8,868 nucleotides of DNA, taken from the NCBI GenBank assembly GCA_030604345.1, contig JAUVWB010000046.1, positions 1 through 8,868 of the forward strand, in the 5' to 3' direction. Each line of letters opens with the position of its first letter. The first letter of the stretch is position 1. This DNA comes from Desulfofustis sp. (GTDB taxonomy: Bacteria > Desulfobacterota > Desulfobulbia > Desulfobulbales > Desulfocapsaceae). Under the pieces are notes generated by a model. The model was given only the letters and a program-made list of their open reading frames with translations, ran no database searches and was not told where the DNA came from. Positions 1 to 6,970 of this stretch are shown in pieces. The position numbers and the translations under genes are program-made.

Positions 1-407
1 CCCGTCCGTCGGTAAAAATCGAGTGCCGGCGCATTGTCCAGATCTGCCAGCAACTGCAGCCGGTTGGCACCCCGGCTGTGGCCCCACTCGGCCAGGGCGG
101 CAAGCAGGGCCGATCCGATCCCCAGCCGGCGATGGTGTTCATGAACCACCACGTCTTCCACCAGCAGAGCGGGACCGCCTTCCGCGGTGGATACGATCTG
201 CTGCGCCGTCGCCATGGCGACCACCGATCCACTGACTTCAGCCACCAGAACAACGGCGGCCTCGCTCTGCAAAAGCAGTTCGAGGCCGCGCCGTTGCAGC
301 TCTGCATCGGGTTGAAAATCAGCTTCCAGGTTAAACAAACGGGCGAGCAGATCGATCAGATCAGCGATATCGGCAGGAGTCGCCGCGCGAACCAGTACCG
401 ACACCAC
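1..407 (-). CDS. GNAT-family N-acetyltransferase, partial (C-terminus beyond window)
   Basis: About 135 residues are visible, read leftward into the window edge. Family features: an acetyl-CoA pyrophosphate-binding motif A (R93-R94-L-G-I-G98, the R/Q-x-x-G-x-G pattern) following a beta strand VEDVVVHEHH, and a motif-B-like stretch D124-N-A-P-A-L-D-F-Y132 near the cut end. A GNAT protein is usually about 150 residues, so perhaps 10-25 residues are missing. The start is uncertain. GTG at 407 (or the next GTG at 404) lies just after the ferredoxin stop at 415 with no good Shine-Dalgarno, which suggests translational coupling. The frame stays open further upstream inside the ferredoxin gene, but that extension looks unlike coding sequence. 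Family function: transfer of acetyl from acetyl-CoA to an amine. The substrate cannot be told. It is probably the distal gene of the nif operon. The family is clear; the role in nitrogen fixation is inference. Confidence 0.85.
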   Translation of the reverse strand, partial: MVSVLVRAATPADIADLIDLLARLFNLEADFQPDAELQRRGLELLLQSEAAVVLVAEVSGSVVAMATAQQIVSTAEGGPALLVEDVVVHEHHRRLGIGSALLAALAEWGHSRGANRLQLLADLDNAPALDFYRRT

Positions 408-414
408 TTTACCG

Positions 415-720
415 TCAGGAGGGGAGGAGATACTCGGCCGGCGGTTCGCCGTCCTCGATGCCGTCCAACACCGCATCGATGGCTTCGATACTCTTGACCC
501 CCTTGAACCACCATGAATCGGGTTGCAGCACCATGACCGGCCCGACCTCGCACTGCTTCAGGCAGCCGGTGGCGGTCACCTGGATATCCAGGCCCCGATC
601 GACGATTTCTTCTTCGAGATAGGCGAGAAATCCTTCGGTCTGACGATGACAGATCCCTTTCGGGCTGCCGTTTGCACGAAAACTTTGACAGACAAGCAGC
701 TGCCGTTGCGAAACAGCCAT
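415..720 (-). CDS. Thioredoxin-like [2Fe-2S] ferredoxin, nif-associated
   Basis: A 101-residue protein with four cysteines placed as in the Clostridium pasteurianum [2Fe-2S] ferredoxin family: C11 and C24 in the N-terminal half, then C53-x3-C57 in a TGCLKQC motif, followed by the family-typical GPVMVLQPDSWWFKGV strand-turn segment. These should bind one [2Fe-2S] cluster in a thioredoxin-like fold in the cytoplasm. The ATG at 720 is chosen because AGGAG sits 6 bases upstream. The frame is open back to 900, but that extension crosses a hairpin and has no family similarity. The C. pasteurianum homologue is known to interact with the MoFe protein. Here the gene lies 139 bases after the NifB-like gene and just before the acetyltransferase, so a role in electron supply to nitrogenase, or in cofactor or P-cluster chemistry, is likely but inferred. 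Confidence 0.93.
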   Translation of the reverse strand: MAVSQRQLLVCQSFRANGSPKGICHRQTEGFLAYLEEEIVDRGLDIQVTATGCLKQCEVGPVMVLQPDSWWFKGVKSIEAIDAVLDGIEDGEPPAEYLLPS

Positions 721-825
721 AGTATCTCCTCGCTGGTAAATGATTTTTGGATCGTCCAACTCAAACATGCATCTCTGCGGCAAGAGAGACAAAGGGTCGT
801 GCCGGAAGACGGTTCGCGCGGTCCC

Positions 826-858
826 GCACAGTTGCGAACAGAACGTCTGCAACTGTGC
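826..858 (-). other. Perfect 10-bp inverted repeat directly after the NifB-like stop codon
   Basis: GCACAGTTGC at 826-835 pairs exactly with GCAACTGTGC at 849-858 around a 13-base loop. The structure starts one base after the TAA stop (862-860) of the NifB-like gene. On the leftward mRNA it is followed by GC-rich sequence rather than a U run, so it is not a standard intrinsic terminator for the operon. Read rightward it is followed by TTTATTTCTTCTT, a poor U tract. It may be a 3'-end stabiliser, a processing site or a partial attenuator between the cofactor gene and the ferredoxin gene. The dyad is seen; the function is inferred. Confidence 0.7.
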
Positions 859-859
859 T

Positions 860-2008
860 TTATTTCTTCTTCCCCTTTCCCCCACCGTAGAGGGTATCAA
901 TCAGCGGAGCGATCTGTCCGCTGGTCTGCACGATTCGGATGCCACGGTCGGCAAGGAGCGATTGAGGGGCCTCTCCGGCCCTGAAGGTCAGCAAGGCGCA
1001 ACAGTCATGGAGCGTGGTCGCCAGTTCCTGCCACCTCTGTTGGCCGCTCCCAGCCTTGGGAGCTGGGCGAACCTCGAGTAGACAGACCAACCCGTCTTCG
1101 CGCGGCCCATAGACCAACACCTGTTCTGCGGCGCCCAGGTGAAGATCAACCTCCACTCCGTCGGAGCTGGTCACCGCCACATGGGGACGAGCCTGATCCG
1201 GCCGAGGCAGATTCGTTTTGTCTCGGTCCTCCGCCCGGCAGACGGGGTCGATGCCGAGCAGGAGTGGTTTCCGCAACGGCAGCACGTCGCCGGCCACCCG
1301 TATGGTCTGCCTCAGCTCCCCTTCTGAAAGAGGTGGCAGCACAACCTCAGCACCGGGTTCCGGCGCAAAGGGCAACAAAGAGAGGGCATTCGCCCCGTAT
1401 TCCCGCATCCGTTCGGCAATACTGCGCACGTGGTCTACATTGCAGCCCGGATAGAGCATGGTCACCACCTGTACCGAAATCCCCTGGTACCGCAGGGCGG
1501 CCACCCCATTCTTCTGTTCTCTGATGAGCAGCTGCACGGCGTCGGCCAGGGGCAGGGTCTTCAGCCCGGGCCTGATCCAGGCATACAGCTTTTCCAGGAT
1601 CTCGGCCTTGACGCCGTTGCAGACCAGCTCCACGTAGTCGACGCCGGCCTTGGCCAGTTGCGCGGCGAATCGTGAACTGCCGAATCCGAGCGTGCGCAGA
1701 CCGAGCCGCAGCCGTGGAGAGCGGCGGCGCACCGAACCAAGGACCGAGAACAAAGTGTCCGGCACCGCCAGCGGATCTCCCGGGCCGCTGATGCCGACCA
1801 TCTCAAGATGGGGACGGCGCGCCAGCTCGGTCTCAAGCACACGCATCGCCTCGGCCGGCAGCAGAAAGGGGAGCCGGCGCGGCAGGGCCGAAGAAAAGCG
1901 GGTCCGGGCCGTCACCTGGGGAGCAACCGGCAGTTCGAAAACCGCTCCGGAATCAGGCAACGATGCGCTGCACCTGCTCGTGTCTCGGGACTTCGGGACA
2001 ACGTTCAT
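860..2008 (-). CDS. NifB-like protein without the radical-SAM cysteines, fused to a C-terminal NifX domain
   Basis: 382 residues. Residues 24-83 follow NifB closely: ELPVAP (25-30), the place where the radical-SAM cluster motif should be, then LEMVGISGPGDPLAVP (68-83) with the glycine-rich SAM-binding strand. The barrel continues through GVDYVELVCNG (122-132), KLYAWIRPG (140-148), YPGCNVDHV (186-194) and the NifB-like CRAED (257-261). NifB has CX3CX2C after VAP; here those positions are V32, T36 and S39, and the upstream NifB cysteine is absent too, so [4Fe-4S]-SAM chemistry is not expected. Residues 274-376 are a NifX/NifB C-terminal domain: HVAVTSSDGVEVDLHLG with conserved H290, and LHDCCALL (333-340). 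Its ATG overlaps the nifK stop (ATGA), so the two are translationally coupled. The frame is long and clean, which argues against a decayed gene. Likely a binding or carrier protein for FeMo-cofactor precursors; the function is inferred. Confidence 0.85.
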   Translation of the reverse strand: MNVVPKSRDTSRCSASLPDSGAVFELPVAPQVTARTRFSSALPRRLPFLLPAEAMRVLETELARRPHLEMVGISGPGDPLAVPDTLFSVLGSVRRRSPRLRLGLRTLGFGSSRFAAQLAKAGVDYVELVCNGVKAEILEKLYAWIRPGLKTLPLADAVQLLIREQKNGVAALRYQGISVQVVTMLYPGCNVDHVRSIAERMREYGANALSLLPFAPEPGAEVVLPPLSEGELRQTIRVAGDVLPLRKPLLLGIDPVCRAEDRDKTNLPRPDQARPHVAVTSSDGVEVDLHLGAAEQVLVYGPREDGLVCLLEVRPAPKAGSGQQRWQELATTLHDCCALLTFRAGEAPQSLLADRGIRIVQTSGQIAPLIDTLYGGGKGKKK

Positions 2009-3378
2009 AAGACCAGCTCGAAGCTCGATTCCGGATCATCCCGGTCCTTGCGATCGAGCAGGACACCGAGGATCTTTTCCAGCAGCCGCAGCCCGCCCAG
2101 ATAGCCGACCGTGGGGAAGTGTTGATGCCCCTGCCGGTCGAGAATCGGAAATCCCCAGCGAACAAAGGGGATATCCTCATCCCGGGCGATATACTTGCAG
2201 TAGGTGTTACCGATAATCAGGTCCACCGGCTCGTTCTTGATCCACTGGTGCAGCAGAAACAGGTCTCCTGCCGCCCGCACATTGACTTTCCGGCCGGTCT
2301 GCGCGGTCAGCTCCTCGATGCGCTTCTCGAACTTCTTGCCCGGAGTCCCGGTCACCACGTGCAGCGGCACCATATCCAGGGAGGCGAGAAACTCCGTCAG
2401 GGAAATGAGCTGGTCCGGATCTCCCGCCAGCGCCACCTTCTTGCCATAGAGATACTGATGCATGTCGGAAATCATGTCCACCAGCCGCCCGCGCTCGCGC
2501 ATCAGCTCATCGGGAACCGAGCGTCCGCCAATAATGCGCAGGGCGTCGACGAACCGGTCCGTGGCCGTAAGACCAAATGGCATGTCAAGCACCGAGCAGG
2601 GCACCTTGCAGCGACTGTCCAAGGTCCGGGCGGCATCGGCGGAGCACCACTCGCCGAGCGCCAGCGTGCCGATCGCACCGCCACTGGCCTTGATCTCGTC
2701 GATGGTCGCCCCGGCTTCGGGGAACATGGAAAACGAACCGGTCAGCGGGCCGTTGAGCACACCCGAGGTATCCGGATAAAGGGTGATCGGGACCCCGATC
2801 AGGGCAGCAATGCGCTTCAGCTCTTCCATGTCCGCCGGTTCGACCCATCCGGGCATGATGTTGACCTTGCCGGTCTTCTTGCCGCCTGGTTCGGCGAGCG
2901 CCGCCATGGCCTTGACCATGTTGGCGAAGCCGGTCACATGTGAGCCCACATAACTCGGAGTCGACGCGCCGAGCAGCGTCTTGCCCTCGGGCACCTTGTT
3001 CTCCTTGATCGCCTTGTCGAAGATCTGCGGCAGGTCGTCACCGATGGTTTCGGAAAGGCAGGTGGTATGGACGGCGATGACGTCCGGCTCGTAGACGGTA
3101 AAGATGTTCTCGATGGCCTGCAGCAGGTTAGCTTGACCGCCGAAGACCGAGGCTCCCTCCGTGAACGAGCTGGTGGCCGCCGAGATCGGCTCCTTGTAAT
3201 GCCTGGTGAGCGTGCTTCGGTGATAGGCGCAGCACCCTTGTGAACCATGGCTGTGCGGCAGGCATCCTCTGATGCCGAGCGCCGCGTACATGGCCCCTAT
3301 GGGCTGACAGGTCTTGGCCGGGTTGATCATCAGCGCCGATCGCTCGGTTATCTCTTTGGGGGTGTGTTTCAGTAGCAT
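2005..3378 (-). CDS. nifK: Nitrogenase molybdenum-iron protein beta subunit NifK
   Basis: 457 residues, the short form of NifK as in C. pasteurianum, without the N-terminal extension of Azotobacter NifK (523 residues). P-cluster ligands are visible: C24 in KTCQPIGA, C49 in HGSQGCCAYHR, C106 in HTTCLSETIGDD, and the P-cluster-associated Ser at S141 in TPSYVGSHVTG. NifK pairs with NifD as the alpha2beta2 MoFe protein; P clusters at the alpha/beta interface pass electrons from NifH to FeMo-co. The C-terminal half retains WGFPILDRQGHQHFPTVGYLGG. The start at 3378 is preceded by AAGGA and lies 21 bases after the nifD stop, with a 9-base direct repeat in the gap. The stop overlaps the start of the next gene by 4 bases. 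Nothing looks damaged. Confidence 0.98.
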   Translation of the reverse strand: MLLKHTPKEITERSALMINPAKTCQPIGAMYAALGIRGCLPHSHGSQGCCAYHRSTLTRHYKEPISAATSSFTEGASVFGGQANLLQAIENIFTVYEPDVIAVHTTCLSETIGDDLPQIFDKAIKENKVPEGKTLLGASTPSYVGSHVTGFANMVKAMAALAEPGGKKTGKVNIMPGWVEPADMEELKRIAALIGVPITLYPDTSGVLNGPLTGSFSMFPEAGATIDEIKASGGAIGTLALGEWCSADAARTLDSRCKVPCSVLDMPFGLTATDRFVDALRIIGGRSVPDELMRERGRLVDMISDMHQYLYGKKVALAGDPDQLISLTEFLASLDMVPLHVVTGTPGKKFEKRIEELTAQTGRKVNVRAAGDLFLLHQWIKNEPVDLIIGNTYCKYIARDEDIPFVRWGFPILDRQGHQHFPTVGYLGGLRLLEKILGVLLDRKDRDDPESSFELVL

Positions 3379-3382
3379 GTCC

Positions 3383-3402
3383 GTATCCTTAATGTATCCT
3401 TA
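3383..3402 (-). repeat. Tandem TAAGGATAC repeat between nifD and nifK
   Basis: Two identical 9-base copies (3402-3394 and 3391-3383, leftward strand) are separated by two bases and fill nearly all of the 21-base nifD-nifK gap. The first copy contains the nifD TAA stop. The second supplies the AAGGA Shine-Dalgarno for nifK. This duplicated ribosome-binding region may raise or buffer nifK translation, or may simply be a small slippage duplication. Confidence 0.75.
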
Positions 3403-5034
3403 TTCCCACGCGTAGGTTGCCGAGAGCTCCGGATTTTCCTGCCAGGGTGCTTTCAAGTACCCCCACACTCGGCTGTTGACCAGTCGATCGATCTCCCGGT
3501 AGAAATTCACCGCGCCGCGAAATCCCGCATAGGGGCCGCCGGAGTCGTAGCTGTGCAGTTGCTTCATCGGCACACCCAGCTTCTGGATGGCAAATTTTTC
3601 CTTGATGCCGGCACAGAACAGGTCGGGTTTCATCAACTCCACCAGCTTTTCCGCCTCGTACTGATTGAGGTCATCGATCACCAGGGTATCCTTGTCCATA
3701 TCCGGGATCAGACCATCGTACTCCTTGAAGAGCAGCCCCTGTTTCTGCAGTTCAGCCAGATCCTCCACCGTCTTTCGCGGACGATACAATTTCGGGTCGA
3801 CCTCCACCTCGATCTCCTCGATGTTCCGGCTGTCTGCGTCGACCTTGAGATGGGGGATCACCTGACGTCCCTCGTAGTCGTCCCGGTGCGCGAACTCATA
3901 GCCGGCACTCAGCGTCTTCATGCCCAGTTCCCTGAACAACTCCTGGTAATGGTGGGCGCGCGAACCGCCGACAAAGAGCATCGCCGTTTTCCCCGCCGTG
4001 CGCGGCCTGATCTCCTCGCGAACCGCCTGGACCTCCGGCATCTCCTCGGCGATCACCCGCTCCACCCGTTCGGTCAACTGCTGGTCCTGGAAATAGGCGG
4101 CGATCTTGCGCAGCGACTTGGCGGTCGCCTCGGCGCCGATGAAATTCACCTTGATCCAGGGAATGCCGTACTTGGTCTCCAGCATATCGGCCACATAGTT
4201 GATGGAACGGTGGCACATCACACAGCTCAGGTCGGCCTGGTTGGCGGTGGCGAACTGGTCGTAGGTGGAGTTGCCGGAAAAGGTAGCGATATTGGTGATG
4301 CCGCAGCGATTGAGGATCCGGTCGATCTCGAAACCGTCGCCGCCGATGTTGTACTCGCCAAGCAGGTTGATCTTGTAAGGCTCGGTACGTTCCTTGTCGC
4401 TCGTACCGACCACATGCCGGAAAATCTGGTTGTTGGCGATATGGTGTCCGGCCGACTGCGACACGCCCTTAGATCCTTCGCAACTGAACGCGAACACATT
4501 GCAATCGCAAAACTTCTCCTTCATCTTCCTGGCCACGGCATGGATGTCGTCGCCGATCAACCCCACCGGACAGGTGGCAAAGACTGCGATGCTCTTCGGA
4601 TGGAAGAGGTCGTAGGCCTCCTGAATGGCCGCCGCCAGCTTTTTCTCCCCACCGAAGATGATGTCGGAATCCTGCATGTCGGTGGACATGGCATAAGTCA
4701 TGAAATTCTCTCCCCGTTCGCCCGAAGCGCTCGTCTGATTGCGTCTGGTGAGCCAGGCGTAAAAACTGCAGCCGATCGGCCCGTGCACCAGGTTGACGAT
4801 GTCGCTGGTCGGACCGAGGATGACCCCCTTGCAGCCGGCATAGGTACAGCCGCGCATGGTGATGATACCCGGAATGGTGCGGACGTTGGCGGTGATCTCC
4901 GGGGTGTCGTTCTCCAGGGCCTCGTTGACCAGGATCTGCTTGGCCCGCTTCCGGGCCACCTTGGCCGGATATTTCTCCAGCAATTTCTCTTTGATCTCGG
5001 CAGGTTTGAGCTGCCGCACTGATGCTCTTCCCAT
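3400..5034 (-). CDS. nifD: Nitrogenase molybdenum-iron protein alpha subunit NifD (Clostridium-type, with insertion)
   Basis: 544 residues. P-cluster ligands are C63 (MRGCTYAG), C89 (GPIGCSFY) and C155 (ATCPVGLIGDD). FeMo-co ligands are C274 (VMCHRSINY) and H494 (QLHSYDSGGPYAG). The substrate-site residues V71, R97, Q193 and H197 (SQSAGHH) are all kept, so an active molybdenum nitrogenase is expected. Between AGYEFAHRDDYEG (377-389) and DTLVIDDLN (449-457) there is an insertion of roughly 50 residues relative to Azotobacter NifD (492 residues). It resembles the insertion characteristic of C. pasteurianum NifD, and explains the length. The ATG at 5034 has AGGAG 7 bases upstream and lies 20 bases after nifI2. 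This is the catalytic subunit that holds FeMo-co, with NifK as partner. Confidence 0.98.
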   Translation of the reverse strand: MGRASVRQLKPAEIKEKLLEKYPAKVARKRAKQILVNEALENDTPEITANVRTIPGIITMRGCTYAGCKGVILGPTSDIVNLVHGPIGCSFYAWLTRRNQTSASGERGENFMTYAMSTDMQDSDIIFGGEKKLAAAIQEAYDLFHPKSIAVFATCPVGLIGDDIHAVARKMKEKFCDCNVFAFSCEGSKGVSQSAGHHIANNQIFRHVVGTSDKERTEPYKINLLGEYNIGGDGFEIDRILNRCGITNIATFSGNSTYDQFATANQADLSCVMCHRSINYVADMLETKYGIPWIKVNFIGAEATAKSLRKIAAYFQDQQLTERVERVIAEEMPEVQAVREEIRPRTAGKTAMLFVGGSRAHHYQELFRELGMKTLSAGYEFAHRDDYEGRQVIPHLKVDADSRNIEEIEVEVDPKLYRPRKTVEDLAELQKQGLLFKEYDGLIPDMDKDTLVIDDLNQYEAEKLVELMKPDLFCAGIKEKFAIQKLGVPMKQLHSYDSGGPYAGFRGAVNFYREIDRLVNSRVWGYLKAPWQENPELSATYAWE

Positions 5035-5054
5035 GGTAGTTCTCCTGAGGCCGG

Positions 5055-5429
5055 TTAACTGATTGCCTTGACGCCCTTCTCTGCCGTCCTGACGCGTACC
5101 GCATCGAGCATGTGCAGGACGAAGATCTTACCGTCGCCCGGTTTGCCGGTCTGGTTGACCCTGATGATGGTGCTGACCACGTCCTCCACTTCATCGTCGC
5201 CGACAACGACGGTGATCAATCGTTTCGGATAGAGTTTTCCTTTTTCCCCGAGCAAGGCGGCCGCCTCTTCATAGCCGCTCTGCGTTCCTTCGATCAGCAA
5301 CCGATTGACGAACCCGACACCCCGCCCCTGCGCCTCGTGGGCGAAAAAGGCGTTGATCCCGGCCGCCGTCAAGGCCTTCTTGGTCTTGTTCATCATGTCC
5401 ATGCGGACGATGGCGATCACCTCTTTCAT
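5055..5429 (-). CDS. nifI2: PII-like nitrogenase regulator NifI2
   Basis: 124 residues. PII family features: N-terminal KEVIAIVRMDMMNKTKKAL strand-helix, a long T-loop region (AHEAQGRGVGF and the following residues to about 68) longer than in GlnB, KRLITVVVGDDEVEDVVSTII, and the C-terminal TGKPGDGKIFVLHM motif (B-loop GKPGDGKIFV). Its place as the second of two PII genes between nifH and nifD is diagnostic of NifI2. In methanogens NifI1 and NifI2 form a complex that binds the MoFe protein and blocks NifH access under ammonium; 2-oxoglutarate and ATP release it. The start overlaps the nifI1 stop (ATGA, 5429-5426), with GGAGG upstream, so balanced co-translation is expected. The same ammonium switch-off function here is inferred from family and position. 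Confidence 0.95.
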   Translation of the reverse strand: MKEVIAIVRMDMMNKTKKALTAAGINAFFAHEAQGRGVGFVNRLLIEGTQSGYEEAAALLGEKGKLYPKRLITVVVGDDEVEDVVSTIIRVNQTGKPGDGKIFVLHMLDAVRVRTAEKGVKAIS

Positions 5430-5779
5430 GGTGTGGCCTCCGCGGGCATCGCTCCTTCCTTGAGGCCCGAGCTGATGGTGTAGATCTCCTCAACCGCGCT
5501 GACGAATATCTTGCCGTCTCCGAATGCGCCTTTGCTCCCGGTACGGGCACTTTCCATGATGGTCTTGATGACGAAATCCTTGTCCTCTTCGCGGACGACA
5601 CTGATCAACATGATTTTCGGAATCTCGTCATAGGTTATCTCACCGATCTTGATACCCCGCTGCTTGCCGCGACCGGCCACCGCGTATTTGGTCACCGCAG
5701 GAAATCCGGCATCCATCAACGCGGCCAGCACATCGTCAGCCTTGTCCGGCCGGATAATCGCCCTCACCATGATCATCAT
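5426..5779 (-). CDS. nifI1: PII-like nitrogenase regulator NifI1
   Basis: 117 residues. PII core: MVRAIIRPDKADDVLAALMDAGF at the N-terminus, a T-loop segment with AVAGRGKQRGIKIG, then IPKIMLISVVREEDKDFVIKTIM and the B-loop-like GAFGDGKIFV. It is the first PII-like gene after nifH and partners NifI2, with which it should form a mixed oligomer that senses 2-oxoglutarate and ATP/ADP and acts directly on nitrogenase. The ATG at 5779 is chosen since AAAGGAG lies 7 bases upstream; an ATG three codons on (5770) also leaves a full PII domain. It follows the nifH stop by 27 bases and overlaps nifI2 by 4 bases. Confidence 0.95.
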   Translation of the reverse strand: MMIMVRAIIRPDKADDVLAALMDAGFPAVTKYAVAGRGKQRGIKIGEITYDEIPKIMLISVVREEDKDFVIKTIMESARTGSKGAFGDGKIFVSAVEEIYTISSGLKEGAMPAEATP

Positions 5780-5806
5780 CTTGTTTCTCCTTTGCTTTCC
5801 GATTTT

Positions 5807-6654
<848 letters not shown>

Positions 6655-6749
6655 GTGTTGCGCACGTCTTTCGACTTGCAAAACGAACCGGATAATTTCG
6701 TGCCGCGCTTCTTTTCCGGCAGTCCCGATTCTCGCCATGCCCAAGATAT

Positions 6750-6766
6750 GGCAAACCTCATGCCAG
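6750..6766 (-). promoter_or_regulatory. Sigma-54 (-24/-12) promoter of the nifH operon
   Basis: The leftward strand reads CTGGCATGAGGTTTGCC, against the consensus YTGGCACG-N4-TTGCW. The GG (-24, 6764-6763) and GC (-12, 6752-6751) have the required 10-base gap, and only the C at -20 and the final W differ. Transcription should start near 6739, giving a leader of about 105 bases before nifH. A sigma-54 promoter needs a bacterial enhancer-binding protein, here most likely the divergently encoded NifA. Confidence 0.9.
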
Positions 6767-6809
6767 GGCTCGAAGGAATCAGTTCATTTCTTTTAATTAC
6801 ATTTCGTTA

Positions 6810-6825
6810 AGCACACGTACGTGCT
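6810..6825. promoter_or_regulatory. Dyad AGCAC-N6-GTGCT, candidate operator
   Basis: A 16-base dyad (arms 6810-6814 and 6821-6825) with a perfect CACGTACGTG palindrome partly inside it (6814-6823). Its centre lies about 79 bases upstream of the predicted nifH transcription start. Its width equals that of the classical NifA site TGT-N10-ACA, but the half-sites differ. A second, weaker dyad TGCT-N6-AGCA follows at 6835-6848, centred about 24 bases further upstream. Binding by NifA or another regulator is inference. Confidence 0.4.
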
Positions 6826-6924
6826 CCAAGAGAGTGCTGCATCAAGCATGAGTTTGGACAATTTCTACATTTTTGAAACAATCGATACCCTACGATGAAT
6901 ACTTGCGACATTCGCCTTTATTTC

Positions 6925-6966
6925 CATATTTGTAAATTTAATTATTATTTATATACATATTTGCAA
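6925..6966. repeat. Spaced direct repeat CATATTTGYAA in AT-rich DNA
   Basis: CATATTTGTAA (6925-6935) recurs as CATATTTGCAA (6956-6966), start to start 31 bases, close to three helical turns. The intervening DNA is almost purely A and T. A possible TTGTAA...TATACA promoter (6930-6957, 16-base spacer) runs through it toward nifA. It may be a pair of protein sites on the same face of the helix, a bendable IHF-type segment, or low-complexity coincidence. Confidence 0.4.
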
Positions 6967-6970
6967 TTAT

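Noticed and set aside
788..805. Sigma-54-like CGGCACG...TTTG ahead of the ferredoxin gene (leftward)
   Set aside because: The -12 GC is missing at the strict 10-base gap (TG there), so the match is not credible.
721..900. 60-codon N-terminal extension of the ferredoxin
   Set aside because: It runs through the 10-bp hairpin and overlaps the end of the upstream gene. The ATG at 720 has a strong AGGAG and starts at the normal family position.
1650..2216. 188-codon rightward open frame across the nifK/NifB-like junction
   Set aside because: Antisense to two supported genes, arginine/serine/proline-rich shadow translation.
2119..2943. 274-codon rightward open frame
   Set aside because: Antisense to nifK; no recognisable domain and no ribosome-binding site context.
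3553..5022. 489-codon rightward open frame
   Set aside because: It lies wholly antisense to nifD, whose protein is unmistakable. The frame is open because of the GC-rich codon use of nifD, and its translation shows no recognisable domain.
6691..6706. Second sigma-54-like CGGCACG on the nifH side
   Set aside because: No TTGC at the required distance (TATC instead); the site at 6750-6766 is far better.
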